A stretch of 64,000 bases of DNA from Entomortierella parvispora. Lineage: Eukaryota > Mortierellomycota > Mortierellomycetes > Mortierellales > Mortierellaceae. The stretch lies in contig OY752149.1 in assembly GCA_963573315.1 (NCBI GenBank), forward strand, positions 2,046,001-2,110,000, read 5' to 3'. How positions within the stretch are numbered: the stretch's first letter is position 1; each line of letters opens with the position of its first letter. The position numbers and the translations under genes are program-made. Shown here piece after piece: positions 20,382 through 32,747 of this stretch. The notes under the pieces are model-generated. The model worked only from the letters and a program-made list of their open reading frames with translations. It had not been told where the DNA came from and made no database searches.

Positions 20382-23300
20382 CTAGGTGTCACGTTTGTAC
20401 GGCTTAAGACGAGCATGGTTGACAGGGCGACCCCCAAAGTATCGATGCCACTGCCCCTCAACCTTCTCGCTCAATCGATAGGCACCTCCAGGCAAAGCTT
20501 CGAAGATGGTTAAAGGGCCCTTCCAACGAGGTGATAGCTTGCCACTCCATTGCTTCAGAAGTGCGGACTGATGGACCAAGACCTCATCTCCGACCTCATA
20601 TTTCCGAGGGAGGGGAAGATCAGCAGCTTCGGTGGACCACCTGTGTTCATTAATAATCCTCTGATGAACTTCAGCACGCAAAACTTCCAAGATCTCGCGT
20701 CTCTCCTTGTCGACTTCCTCGCGTTCATCCATATCCATCTTCCGAGTGTGATCTATATCCCATGGGAGACGAGCTCGTTGACCAAAGAGGATTTCGAAAG
20801 GAGATACGCCTCTAGTCTGCTTGATCTGAGTTCTCCAAGTCCATGTGACACGGTCCAAGATAGTAGCCCAGGCACTCTCAGCCAACCCATCATGCTGAAT
20901 GATACGAGCCAATTGTCGTACCATAAAACCGTTATATCGCTCCACCATTCCATTGGTCTCTGGATGATATGCAGAAGCAGGGTCGAGATCGATCTCATGA
21001 TTGATACACCACTCCTTGAAGGCTCCCGCAGATAGAGATGATCCATTATCCGTGATGATGCGATGAGGGTATCCATATTGTCGAGCCCAATGCTTTTCTA
21101 CAGTCCGGACGATAATATTTCCTGCTAAAGAAGCAAGGGCGACAGATACAACCCATCCAGAGAGATAATCCACCATATTCAAAACAAACCGCTTGCCATT
21201 AGACATCGGCAAGGGTCCAACTGCATCCAGGCCCAAGGTATGGAAGATCGTTTGAGGTGGCGGCAGACGATGGAAACGATATCGGGTTGGATCGCGCGTT
21301 TGAAAGCGTTGACAAGCGTCGCAAGTCGAAAGGTGCTTCTTAACGTCTGCGTACATGCCCGGCCAAAAGTACCCCTCGGCAATGAGTGTGTATGTTGCGA
21401 CCACTCCGAGATGGCCCATGACAGTAGATCCATGAGTGTTCTCCAGCACGCTCAAAACTTCACCTGGTGGTACATACTGGCGTGGGCTACCACCGGATGT
21501 GCGTTTAAACAAACGACCTTGAGTGACAAAGTACTTGGGAAGCATGCTCATGATCTTCCCCCTAGTGACCTTATCCAAATATGTCAATGGGTCCCCTTGC
21601 AAAGCAGCCACAATCGAAACAAAAGGCTCCTGATCCTCTGAAATCAGCATAGTCCTCATGAGCCGTTTGTTCTCCTCCATCTCCATTGCATCCTCCATTC
21701 CTATGTCTGGCAAATCTTCACCCGTGATGTTCTTATGATGAATACGGGAGAGCGGATCCGAGTCTTTCATATCTCGCCCCGGACGATGGTGGATGGTGAT
21801 CCTGAACTGAGCAATGATGAAGGTCCATCGAGTGAGGCGTGCACTTTTGGAAGAGAGGTTGTGCAGATATAACAACGCTCGATGATCGATGAAGACATGA
21901 ATCTCCTTTCCCTCCAACAGATGGCTATGCTTGGTTAAGCAGTACACCAATCCTAACAGCTCACGCTCAGTGGCGAAATATCTTGACTCGGCCCCAGATA
22001 ATTTTCGGCTCCCAAACACTATCGGCTGATACTTGACATGGATATCAATCCGCTCATCATCTTCGGGGTGCAGACAGTGTGCAATTACATGGCCAGAAGC
22101 AAAATCTGAGGTGTCGGCCGAAATAATAACTGGGCGTCTATGATCCATCATGACCAAAACCGGAGCAGTAACCAGAGCGATTTGAATGGCACGAAAGGCT
22201 TCTGTATACTTGGGGTCTGACAACCATTTGTCGACAAAGGCCTTGGGATCCTTGTGCAATTTGTACAGCGGGAAGAGTGGAGCAGCCATGGCAGAAAAGT
22301 TGGATATGAAATCGCAGAGGAATAAGGCAAACCCGACAAATCCGCGCAACTCTGTGACATTTTGCGGAACCGGCCAATATTCCATCTTGGATAGCTTCTT
22401 TGGGTCGGCCGAGATATGATCATTCCCGACGATCCGTCCCAAAAACTCACGCTGCTTCACGAAAAATGCTGATTTCTTGCCCGAGAATGACCCATTGAAC
22501 TCATCCATCCGTGCCAACACTTCTTCCACAGTCCGAAAATGAAGGGGGAATTTGGCATCTCCGGTAGCCATGTCGTCCACAAAATTGCTGAGTCGATCCT
22601 TGATAGAATTAAAGACCTCGCCCATGTGTCGGGTGTACCATTGCATGGAGTCAATGAGGCCCATCGGTAATACATTGTACTCGTACAGTCCGTCTGGGAA
22701 AGCAACGGCGGTGAGAAAGCGACTGTCTTCGGCAATGGGTGATTGGAGGTATCCGTCCTTGCAATCCCAAAAAGATAAAAACTCGCATCCTTGCAGCTTG
22801 TATATCTCAGTGATAGGGTCTGGTAAAGGCCAGGCCATGGGGGCAATTAATTTGTTGACAGGGATAAAATTAATGCACACCCGATAAGACCCATCCTTCT
22901 TCTGAATCAGAAGAGGGTTGCAAGAAGCAGGTGAGCCAGACCGCCTCATTTTTCCAGCCCTGACCATCTGGTCTCGATACTCGCACAAGGTCGCAATTTG
23001 TCCGGGCGAGTATTTTTTGTTATATGCGCGCGGAAATTTGGACCCAGGTTTGAGGTGAAAAGAGGCAGGGGCTTCCAACAGATCTGCATCCAACGTCCTA
23101 GACATCTCCCCTTCCTTGGGAAAACACTCCTGATGCTCCTGAAAGATGCGTTGGATTTCAGGCAAGTTGTCGTGAACCTCCTGGATATCTCCCACGTATA
23201 CTGATCGCTCCTCCAGGCCGGGCAACAATATGACCGGGGTGTTGGTTAAACGATCACGACAGCGGGGAGCCTCCAAATGAAATCCATATGAATTGTTGAC

Positions 23301-25346
23301 CATTATCGGGGCCGCATCAAACATAGGATCGCTGATCTTCGATGAGGCCGTATCCGAAGACTCTGAAATAGACAAACAAGAGGTGGGTTGTCGTCCATCC
23401 AAAGCAGGGGGATCAGGGAAGACGGCGCGCAAGAACCAACAATTGACGATCTCCTCATTCTCATCGTCCTTCTTGAGTTGTCGCGTATCAGTCCGCTCAA
23501 CCTTGCCCTCCTGAATGCTTCGAATGAGTAGGGTATACCCTTCGTCGTCGTTTTCTTTGTCGTCGGTCGAAGAATCCTCCTCATCTGTGTCCGAATTGTC
23601 TGATGAACCGTCGGTGTCACCCTCTTCACTTGTTTCTATCACCGGGTCCTGTTGTTTCTCTTGGATGGGGAGACGAGAGACTTTCGGGGTGGTTCGAGCA
23701 CGTCCATCGATGACGATCTTAAAACCTTGTATTTGCAAACTAGTAATGGCGGTGGCCCAATCCGTGTATCCTCCACAGGCTTCAAGAAAAGGACGACCCA
23801 ACAGAATATTGAAGTCGACGGACTCGACGATCACACAACCGGCTGGGATCATGATACCTTGGATATCGATAGGCACGCTCGGTGCCTCTCCAGCCACGCC
23901 TGCATTCCCCGTCAAACCCTTCAAAGTAAACGACGAATATGGAGTGTGGTTGGTGATGCCAATCTGCTCCAAGAACCCGCGACGGATGACATTGACGCAA
24001 GATCCTCCATCAAGTAAGATATCGCACTTGGTTCCCATAATTGCGGCTCGGAATCCATGAGTGTCTGTCTTTGATCGTTCAACACGATTCAAAAATACAC
24101 GCAACTCTTCAGCTTCAGACTCCCCGAGGGGCAAGGATGGATACTCTTCACTGAGTAAAATTCGCTCCTCACGCGGTACAGTCTTCAACGATGCTTGAAC
24201 GGTTCGGCGGATGCTGGGGGATAACTCCATTAGTTGACCGATGGTAAGACCCTCAACCTTAGTGGTCCTCAAGCACTGACGGATGTCAAACGGCTGTTGG
24301 TTCAACTGCAAGACGATGGGGTTGGGAAGAGACTTTATGAAGGCCTCGTCCGACTCGCGTGTCCGACCAGATTTCTTTTTCTTGTCCGTCCCTTTTTTGC
24401 TGTCCTCTTTCCCTTTTTGGCTCTTGCTGCTCTCTGATTTCTTTTTTGTTCCAGTGTGCGGGGGTGGCTTAGCTCGGTCTTTTTCGTCCCAAGTGTTCTT
24501 CGGTCCTGCTGACGCACTCATGCTCGGGCCAGCATCTCCATCTCCATTCACTTTTCTTGCCGCCTGCAACAGAAGATTAGCTACGCTCCAAAACTACACT
24601 CCAAAACTACACTCCAAACAATACCATCATAGCCACCACAGCCACACAGCCACACAGACGTATATATATACCCCCATCCCCCCTACATAATAAACATCAT
24701 TCGTTCTCCCAACTCTACCTCTTCCCCTGTCCCTGTCCCTGGTCCTTATCCCTGTCCCCTCTCCCGGTCTCTCCCTTGCATTCCCCTCTGTGCCTATTAC
24801 ACCGCCATTGCTTTTCGACCCTCCCTCGGGGGAACCATCATCCTTCGCAAGCCTCCATCCACCTCATCCTCCTCCTTCTCATCTCTCTTGGCTTTCCATT
24901 GTCCCTCTGCGCCTTGATTGCGTTCTGGGCAGCGATTGTGCGTTCGAGCCGGGCCAGGTTTTCCGCAGCAGATGGGCCCTCGACCGCAAACGTCACATTA
25001 CTCTTGGGACGGACAGGGATCTCGACGGCAGTCATCATCTCTCGTCGAGGAGGAAGATCTACATCCATCGTGGGTGTCTTGGACTCAGCATGTTGAATGG
25101 CCTTCGGGTGATGCATGCTGGGAGGGCCGAGGCGGTTGGTCAAAGCCGGGGGTTGCTTTAGGACTTGGGCGGAAGCGGTCGGTCGGGGTATACCTCTAGG
25201 CGGTGGTGCTTTTGCGTAAGGTAATGAGTTGGTTGGATTGCGTGGGGAGGAGCGAGCTGCTACCAACACGTTTGCTTCTTCTTCTTCTAACGTTTCTCCA
25301 TGGATAGGGTCAGGGGGTTCATGGCTTGGAGTAGTTCCATGGTCCC
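20382..25346 (-). pseudogene. family-3 pol (protease-RT-RNase H-integrase), interrupted
   Basis: A 1395-codon frame (20382-24569) carries most of pol. It has a protease-like ILLDGGSCVNVI, a reverse transcriptase with DCKDGY, LPMGL and NFVDDM, an RNase H region (IISADTSDF ... YFATERELLGLVY), an integrase HHCC zinc motif (HLGVVATYTLIAEGYFWPGM ... CDAC) and a DDE core (LDAVGPLP, IITDNGSS, YHPETNGMVERYNG). It ends with the GPY/F-like RWKGPLTIFEALPGGAYRL and has no chromodomain. The N-terminal pol part lies at 24802-25346 and is broken by a 1-nt deletion near 24893 relative to the copy at 46720. The solo LTR at 24565 splits the gene further. The RNase H region is intact here but deleted in the full-length copy. 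Confidence 0.8.
24565..24801 (+). mobile_element. solo LTR, Ty3 family 2
   Basis: 237-bp LTR (TGCAACAG...CTATTACA) flanked by a perfect 5-bp duplication CCGCC (24560-24564 and 24802-24806). The interrupted sequence is continuous in the homologous element (near 46813). Confidence 0.93.
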
Positions 25347-25349
25347 CTT

Positions 25350-26455
25350 CTAAAAATCCATCTCAACCTCAACGTATCCAAAGTAGTAACAGCGAACGTT
25401 GAAGTCTTCCACGCCAATACCGTTGTCGATCTGGGATTCAACCAACAGGGTCTGGCTTGTCTTCGGAGCAGGACAGTCTCGCGCGAGATGCCCTGTCTGC
25501 TGACAATTGTAACACTTTCTAACATCCGGGGCGCTCTTCTCGCCAGAGTATCGAGTGGTCGGAGGCCCAGCTGGTCTAGGGATGGATCGATTGCCCTTGT
25601 TGATAAGAATTTTCAATCGCTCCATTTCTTGTGTGAGGTGATCAAACTCGTCCTTGGATACAGAGTTCTTCAGGCCGGTCTTATCCTTGTTGGTGGTTGT
25701 CGAGGTAGTACCAGCCCTGGAGGTTGTGACAGTCGTGGATTTGGTCCCGGTCGTCTTTCTATCATCTGTGGGAGTCTTCTTAATGGTGCTGTTCGCTTCG
25801 GCTTCATCCTCGTCTTCGGGTGATTCTTCCTCATCGCTTGATTCGTCCGATTCGTCATCATGGCGGGCTAAATACAGCTCGTACATCTTGAGGGCACATT
25901 TATCGGCCTGGGCCATCATCCAATCTAGGTTGTCCCCGTGGTGAATCCTCCTGGCGATGTCCGGTAAGAAAAGATTCTTGAGATAAGCCCTTCGAACGCC
26001 TGCCTCGTCATATACCCCTTGTCCTTGAAGTGTTGCCTCCAGATATTGGCGGTTCAGGATAGAGAAACGGTTGTTAAATGCTTTCACTGATTCCTTCTTG
26101 GTTTGTTTGCACTTGTCTAGCAAGACTAGGGAGCCCGATAATAGTTGATCGCGAACGGACATGAAGGTTTGGCGGAAGTCTCGGTAAATGGCCTCAGGGT
26201 AAGCTCGGGGAGTCGCTTGGAGGAGTTGGACAAACCAGGATTGGGTCTCATCGGTCCCCATCGAAGCTCCAAAGGACTCGACGGTTCTTGAAATACGCGC
26301 CTCAGGGCTGAGGTTGGTGAATTGAGTACCGGCCCATAGTTGATATTGTCGTAACCATACCTCTGCCTTGTGCTTTTTTGGATTGAACTTTCCGTGCGAG
26401 CAGACGCGTGGCTCTTTTCTGTCCTTGAAATCCATGTGCGACATATGCGCTCTGG
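25350..26455 (-). pseudogene. family-3 gag, 3' part
   Basis: Minus-strand Gag frame with a retrotransposon-gag helical region (VWLRQYQLWAGTQF ... FSILNRQYLEATLQ), an acidic/Thr linker and a CCHC knuckle (CYNCQQTGHLARDC). It ends with ...VEMDF and a TAG stop. The N-terminal part is separated by the MULE and continues at 30263-30417, and the extreme N-terminus is lost. Nearly identical to the intact gag at 44807-46270. Confidence 0.82.
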
Positions 26456-26601
26456 AGGAGCCTTATGTCACAGACGCAGCTCATACGATCACACCGACTA
26501 CATTCATCATCACATGACATCCTCATCACATGACATCCTCCTTGAAAACAAAGACTCGCGTTTCGCGTCCTTCATCCCACTCTCCATCTTCCTCCATCAT
26601 T

Positions 26602-29370
26602 ATGGACCTGAATACTCCTACCTTTCACCTTGACCCTTCTTCTGACGAGCAGGAACATAGCATCTCTGCTGATGATCCTATAGTAGAAGACAAGCTAGCC
26701 TGTGATCAAATAGAGCAGGTGGTGTCCAAAGCTTTAGACGAACTTGTAAGTGAAAGAGTTTCCTGATGGAGTAAGTTTGGTTTGCAGTTCATTAGCTGTA
26801 CATTAACAAAGTCAATCTCCAGAACGCAGCTGCAGATGAGATCCGAGAAACTGCAAAGGAGGGCGATGCCGATGTAGAAGTAGACAAAGCAGACATAGAG
26901 GTTGGTATCCTTCGATGCTTTTGATTTATATTCTTGCCCTGCCCTGTCGCAAACAATACACTAATTCCAGCCACTTTGACAGTTACTTCGGACGCGCATC
27001 ACGGAAGGACTTAATGGCATTGTGCTGAGCAGAATACGAGGAGTACTTTCTAGAGATGCCGTTATTCTGCGCTCTGCAAAACACTTCAAGCTTGATCCAA
27101 ACCTCAGGTTTGTTAGGCTTGATGAGGAGGTGGCAGAGTTCTATCTTGAGCCTCACTCATTCGAAGGCTGGATGGAGAGGCATCAAAGGGCCATCTCGAC
27201 CAACTTTATTTTTTTAAGAGAGTACAAGTATAATGATCCTGACAACCAACGTCGACTGACCTTTCAGTGTCAGTGCGGAGGTAAAAAACAAGTGCGGAAG
27301 GAGAGAGTCAACGGAGGTAAGACTGGTAAAGCCCGTGTTCGACAAGAGAGTATCAAGAAAGGTTGTCCATCCAGGATTGCGGTTCTATATCAACCGGTAA
27401 TGATGCCAGGCGGCTCTCGCCAGCAGGCATGTGTCGTTGAGTATTATTACCAGCACAACCACACTGTTGGCGACATCGCCGATCTTGGGACACGGCAAAA
27501 GTCTGCAGCTATCAAGGCGGCAATTGAACGGCTGCTGGACCAGGGATCATCAATTCACCGGGTGATGCAACAACTGACGATAGGGTACGACAAATTCATG
27601 CAAATTACACGAGGAGATGGTGGGCGACTATCAAGAGATGACTTCATCACCTATGATGATGTTTACAACATATGGCAGAAGAAGGCGGCCGCTGTAATAA
27701 GGAAGGATGACCATGAAGTCCTATCAGCTATAAAGTGGATGGAGGAATTTCAACAGGAGAATGGATTCACCTTTTACGATAAGAACGATATCACCAGTGG
27801 GATATATTTCGGGTTCGCTTGCTTGTGGCAACTACAACAGCTCAAGACGCATGGCAGAACATTGTGCTTTGACGGAACTCATAAGGTCTTCGGGCAAGTC
27901 AGTTACTACTCTTACAGTGCACCATCAACCAATCTATTAGTTACATACGCTTATAAAGACTATATTCTAATTCTTAGGGAGAATACCTATCTGTTCACTC
28001 TCGTCTTGAAGAACTCGGATAATGGATTTGGCATCCCTGTCGCATTCCTTCTAATGAAGTCCTGTGACGCCCGTATTCTGTCCAACTGGTTAACTGCCAT
28101 TCGTATCAAGATGAAGATGCTGTTCTCCAAGGATGGAGAGGATTATACCTTCGCGCCCAATGCCGCTATCACAGATCAAGGCCCCACAGAGATCCTAGCC
28201 ATTAAAACCGCGTTTCCCGGTGTACCTATCTTCTACTGTGCATGGCACGTCTTAAAGGTGTGGGAACGCGAAGTCAAGAGTAGGATGACAGGACTAGGCG
28301 TCCATCCTGTCGACAAAAGGGTTGAAATTAGGGCACTGGTACGTTAAAAACTCAGAGTCGTGCTGATCCAATTGGCCTCCCTGAATGAGTTGAAGCTAAG
28401 ACCCAACATCCGTTTCTAGCTTAGATCTCAACTTCGCACGATCTTGTATGAAAAGGATCGAGCAGAGGCGCAGAGGCTCATTGCGAACTTTCGCAAAGTT
28501 TGGAAGGACCAGGTAGACCTCCTGAATTATCTCAGCAAGAACTATTTCGGCAGGGTTGGGTTTGAAGCACACCATGAGGAGGTACAGAAGGTACAGAGGT
28601 CCTGGATGCTCTGCTATCGACAAGAGGTAGCCTACTCTTCGATTGATACAAACAACTATATTGAATCGTGGCACAACACTCTCAAATGCCATTTCTTCAA
28701 AGACAAACAGCAACGACGTCTAGATACCGTCATCTACACTCTTGCAAGGATGGCGGTTCCCCATTTTCAACAGAAGTGTATTCGGAGCATCGTCAATGTC
28801 GGCAGGATGAATTCGGCTCAAACAAAGGAGCTTCAGCTCACAAATCTTGCCAGAGATCATATCATGACTCGAGAATCGAGGGGCTACGTGGGAGCCTACA
28901 TGAAGCAAACGTCCGATAACACTCTCTATGTCGAGTCATTTACAAACATGGCAGTAGGATACGAGGTCGAGATCGACTTCTCCAAGACTCCTAGTGGCCA
29001 CATCACCCAATGCTCTTGCATGTTTTTCTACAATAACAGGAGCTGCTGCAAGCATATTGCCCTGGTGCAGATCGAACTGCCTCATATCAAATACTTCCGT
29101 GCTGACTTCTGGGAACATCAAGCAAACTTTCACCTTGGAATGCTCCAGCCTGAAGATGAACCGACGTACTCCTCACCAGAAGTGGATCGCATCAGCTTCG
29201 GCATGCAGCGTCTTGGGATGTTGGAAGAACTGAGGGATAAGAAAGCAGAATACCCTCTTCGAGCACAAGTAGAGGCAAAACTGCAAGAACTGATCGACTT
29301 GTTTGAGCCTTCATTCCCTCGATTGCCAGGTCAAAGCCTCAGCTCCAAACGGCAACGACAGATGTATTGA
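26602..29370 (+). CDS. MULE transposase with WRKY/GCM1-like N-terminus and SWIM zinc finger
   Basis: Five exons: 26602-26745, 26823-26900, 26983-27893, 27978-28338 and 28420-29370, giving 814 aa. Introns are 77-84 nt. The third is a GC-AG intron (GCAAGT donor at 27894); it is 84 nt, so its retention would keep the frame. An N-terminal FAR1-like zinc region has FQCQC, GCPSR and HNH. The DDE core carries Asp371 (CFDGTHKVFG), Asp444 (ITDQG) and Glu580 (NNYIESWHNTLK). A SWIM finger follows (CSC...CCKH). The enzyme would cut and paste the element by binding its TIRs. All catalytic residues are present and no stop interrupts the spliced frame, so it may be functional. The first ATG upstream (26530) is an alternative start. 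Confidence 0.85.
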
Positions 29371-30225
29371 AACAATAAACGAATGATATGGACATACAAA
29401 CACCATTGCTGCTAGCAGCACCCATTGCTCCTCTCTTACTGCTGTTCCGTACTGCTTCCGCACTGCTTCCGCTCTCTCGCTCTCTCCCTCTCTCCCTCTC
29501 TCCCTCTCTCTCTCTCTTTCTCTCTCATTCTCACATTATTTTATACTAGGCCCCCCTGCACTCCTCCAACACACTCTCTCTCATTTTCACGCTCTCCCAT
29601 GCTCTCCTATACCAACTCTTGCACCCCTCTTAAACTTCCTCTCATTTCCTCACACATTTCCTTGTTTCTTTTCGCGCTCTTTCTTTCATGATTATCTGTT
29701 GAATAACAAAAATCCAAAATAACGACAACTTATTGACTGTTGAGTGCTTTAATTTGTCATTTTCTCGGCCAATTCTCAGTCGATCTCGTTAAAAATTAGA
29801 CGAGAGAGTTCGCCTGATGGAATACTAAAAGTCTTTATTAATGCAGAAGTGTCCAAAACGACTTCTTTGAAGTTGAAAGTAAAAAGTACGAAAAAGTGCA
29901 ACTTAATTTTTTTTGTTCTTCCTACAAATCTTTTCACGCGTCTTCACTCCATATTCTGATGATTGGGCATCTCAAGATTTTTGTTTTCACAAAACAAACT
30001 ACATAGTGGCATCCGCAATATGTTAAACTACAAATAACTATTAGTGGGTACCATTGGGAAATGACTTTTTGAGGTACTTTCCTAGAGACCTACTTGGAAT
30101 TGTGGGTGGATTCCCTCCCTTTGCCTGCCTAGATACAGGTCGCATCTGATTGGATAATGGGTGAGTATCACATGATGCAACTGCATCCGCCCACAGGGTC
30201 ACATGTTGGAAGATTGGAATGGCTT
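29371..30225 (+). other. MULE 3' non-coding region with CT-rich microsatellite
   Basis: Contains a (CT)n/(CCCTCT)n low-complexity tract at about 29470-29530. An ORF over it is a repeat artefact. No other gene is seen. Confidence 0.5.
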
Positions 30226-30262
30226 TAATCGCATGAGCTTCGCCTGTGACATATACACACTC

Positions 30263-30417
30263 TGCGCTCTGGGGGCATCCTGATAATGATGGTCCCATGG
30301 TTCACGGGCTCCGTCATCTCGTAGGTTGGGTGATCTCGTGATCGGTCTAAATTGTTGTTGGGGAGAATGCTCCTCAGCTTCTGGGGCTGAGTCGAAGGGT
30401 TGCGCGTATCTCGGATG
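30263..30417 (-). pseudogene. family-3 gag, upstream fragment
   Basis: Minus-strand continuation of the Gag frame beyond the MULE (RYAQPFDSAPEAEEH ... EPWDHHYQDAPRA), ending abruptly at the start of a family-1 LTR fragment. It matches residues about 67-120 of the intact Gag at 44807. Confidence 0.8.
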
Positions 30418-30550
30418 TGTCACGAAACGTCGCAGACTCAGATCGTACGAAGTACGCGTCTCTTGTACCTCTGGTCTAGGATCGCGAACCTAGGATCTGT
30501 ATCCGCACTCATTGGCTTGTCCTCTGATCTCCGACGAGTAGCCCTGGCGT
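30418..30550 (+). mobile_element. 5' fragment of a family-1 LTR
   Basis: The first 133 bp of the 452-bp LTR (from TGTCACGAAACG to CCTGGCGT), cut by the family-3 LTR at 30551. Confidence 0.85.
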
Positions 30551-31592
30551 TGTGGTGTAGTGGATCCAGGTCCCAGATCCACGCGAGCGAGATAGAGAGA
30601 GTTATTTTTAGTATTTAGTTATTTTTTTATTTTTGTTCCTGTTTTCTGTTTTCTATAAAAAAGGGAGCAAAGTCCACTTTGCTCCTGGTTGCCTTTTCCC
30701 CTTACGATTCCCTCCTGTACCTTGTTGATCACCAGAACACCTCCCTTCTGCTCGTATCTGTCTCGCAGTTACCCTTGGCGTTGCTGCAATATTCAACCCC
30801 ATCAGCCTTTGGACGCCGTTGCAATATACGAATCCCTGGGCCTTGACTGTTCCCTGGATATCCCCCAGACCTTTTGTGTTCCCTTGATCCTCCCTGCCCA
30901 CTCTCGCAACATATCCATCCGTGTGCCAGCCCTCCTTGATCAAGTCCTGTACCGCCCTCCGAGCGCTCCGTAGGATCACCTGGACCCTCGCCTATCCGAT
31001 ATCAATTGGCCATTTGCGAGGTACACTTACGATGTCATATCTCTTCTGAGTGGACCTGTTATGATCTTGGCAACCCACCCTGAGGCCTTCATTGGTGCTT
31101 GGGGACCAACCATCCTCCTCGTTATATCTCGGAGTCTCCTCTGAACCCTCAGTTAGGCGACCTTGTCCCCTTTCCCAGATAGAATCTCCTTTGCCTTGCT
31201 TTACTGACTAGATCCCATCCCATCCCCTGTGTTGTTATTAGTATAGTATAGTCGCCGTCGTGCTCTTAGCCTTGTAGTCTTTGTTCTCCTGTTTGGATCC
31301 CGTTAGGACCTGCCTGCTCTTCGGTATGTGGTCCTTGGTTTTCATCCAGTTCGTTCTACTTATCTTTTGATCCCTTTGCTGACTCTCTCTCCTTCCTGTT
31401 TATCTCCAGTACTATCTCCTTGAGACTGTATCTGATCATACAACAGCGTTGTGCCTGATCCCTGTGGCCCTGAGAGCAAAGTCCCTATCAACTGTAAGCG
31501 ACGATTTTTGTTAGTCATCTTTCTTCTCGTTATCAATTTCGCTTCCAGCTCATTGCTGACCTTAGACTATACTTACATTAGACAACATCACA
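30551..31592 (+). mobile_element. family-3 LTR, variant a
   Basis: 1042 bp, TGTGGTGTAG...ACATCACA, with a TATAAAA about 100 bp in. At six or more positions it and the copy at 37091 share bases that differ from the copies at 43631 and 51072 (e.g. CCCTCC versus TCTCC at offset 161, GAGCGCTCC versus GATCGCTCC). The flanks are a family-1 LTR on the left and a family-1 gag on the right, with no matching TSD. Confidence 0.88.
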
Positions 31593-32435
31593 CCGTTCTG
31601 GCGGAGACGGATGAGTCGATTGTTGATATCATCGGCGTGAAGGTGGTTACCATAGAGGTCGTTGAGGAGGTCGGCAAAGAGTTCCCAGTCAGACAAGTAA
31701 CCTTCGGTATCTTGGGCGCGGCCGATGACGTACGGGGCAAAGAACTCTGCAGGAAGGCCTTCCATTGACTGTAAGGCCAGATTAATCTTGTCGACGTCAG
31801 TTCTGAAAGATCTGGGATGTCTCGAGAACACGGTGTTGAGTTGCGACATGAACTGGTTCAGCGACATGCCATTGGGATCACCCTTGAACTTGGTCGTGAG
31901 GGCGTTCGGGACTGGAACGTTGAGATCACGCTGAGCCAATTGGGCAAGGATCTCTTGGACTTGGAGTTGATATTCTTGTTGGCGGGTTTGGTTCTCGGCG
32001 AGGGTCTGGATAGCCTCTTGGACAACAGAGGCGGACGAAGTGCTCGATGTGGCCTCGGCCATGGCAGTCATCTGCTGTTGCAGAACTTCTACCTGTTGCA
32101 TGGTAGCTTGCAGATGCTGGAGGACAACTTGGGGATTAACGTCTGAGTTCTCAGCTTGCTCGGCGATGTGGTGCAGGGTGTAGATACCCTGCTGGTCGTG
32201 TTGGTTGTGGTCCATGGTAGCGAAAACGGAGAGGGAACAAGTGGACGAGGGTCGTTTTCAGCGGATTTTGATAACAGAAATGTGGAAAAATAAGCTTTTT
32301 TAAAGATTTCCTGTGCGCGAGCAATGCAAGTTTTCGCGGGCCAAGGAGAGCAGGAAATGCGCAAGAAGAAGAACGGTGGAGAAACAAGAAGTCGACCAGT
32401 TTACTTTTATCGACGCGAATGACCCCGGACGGTGG
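31593..32435 (-). pseudogene. family-1 gag N-terminus and leader fragment
   Basis: Minus-strand remains of a third family-1 element. Gag starts at 32215 (MDHNQHDQQG) and runs about 208 codons before being cut by the LTR at 31592. The leader extends to 32435, where a family-2 LTR is inserted at GGACGGTGG. Confidence 0.88.
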
Positions 32436-32672
32436 TGCAACAGAAGATTAGCTACGCTCCAAAACTACACTCCAAAACTACACTCCAAACAATACCATCA
32501 TAGCCACCACAGCCACACAGCCACACAGACGTATATATATACCCCCATCCCCCCTACATAATAAACATCATTCGTTCTCCCAACTCTACCTCTTCCCCTG
32601 TCCCTGTCCCTGGTCCTTATCCCTGTCCCCTCTCCCGGTCTCTCCCTTGCATTCCCCTCTGTGCCTATTACA
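32436..32672 (+). mobile_element. family-2 5' LTR, unit 1
   Basis: 237 bp, TGCAACAG...CTATTACA, with a TATATATA box and AATAAA. Immediately followed by TGGTAGCAAAGG, a primer-binding site resembling the complement of the 3' end of initiator tRNA-Met. Confidence 0.9.
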
Positions 32673-32747
32673 TGGTAGCAAAGGTCCCTTCGATTCACTG
32701 CCTCACCGTTCCCACCCTACGAATTCCCTCCCTTTTCCCTAACCACT

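Larger units (their letters stand above)
26456..30262 (+). mobile_element. MULE-type DNA transposon with TIRs and TSD
   Basis: A 10-bp direct repeat TGCGCTCTGG flanks the element (26446-26455 and 30263-30272). Its ends form an imperfect terminal inverted repeat: TATGTCACAG, AGCTCAT and CGAT blocks align in order at both ends (about 26456-26492 and the complement of 30226-30262). A 9-11 bp TSD is typical of Mutator-like elements. It encodes one MULE transposase and interrupts the family-3 gag, whose sequence is continuous across the site in the intact copy. Confidence 0.9.
20367..30417 (-). mobile_element. decayed Ty3 family-3 element, both ends missing
   Basis: Homology to the full-length element at 43631-52113 starts about 20367 and ends at 30417 in the opposite orientation. 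Both LTRs are absent. It is interrupted by a solo family-2 LTR (24565-24801), a MULE (26456-30262) and, at its 5' side, an LTR fragment (30418). Confidence 0.85.

Noticed and set aside
29425-29691. 88-codon ORF in the CT-rich tract
   Set aside because: Low-complexity Ser/Leu product of a microsatellite.
30653-31768. Short ORFs (94, 105, 108 codons) repeated in all family-3 LTRs
   Set aside because: They recur only because the LTR is repeated; no protein-like features, overlapping on both strands.
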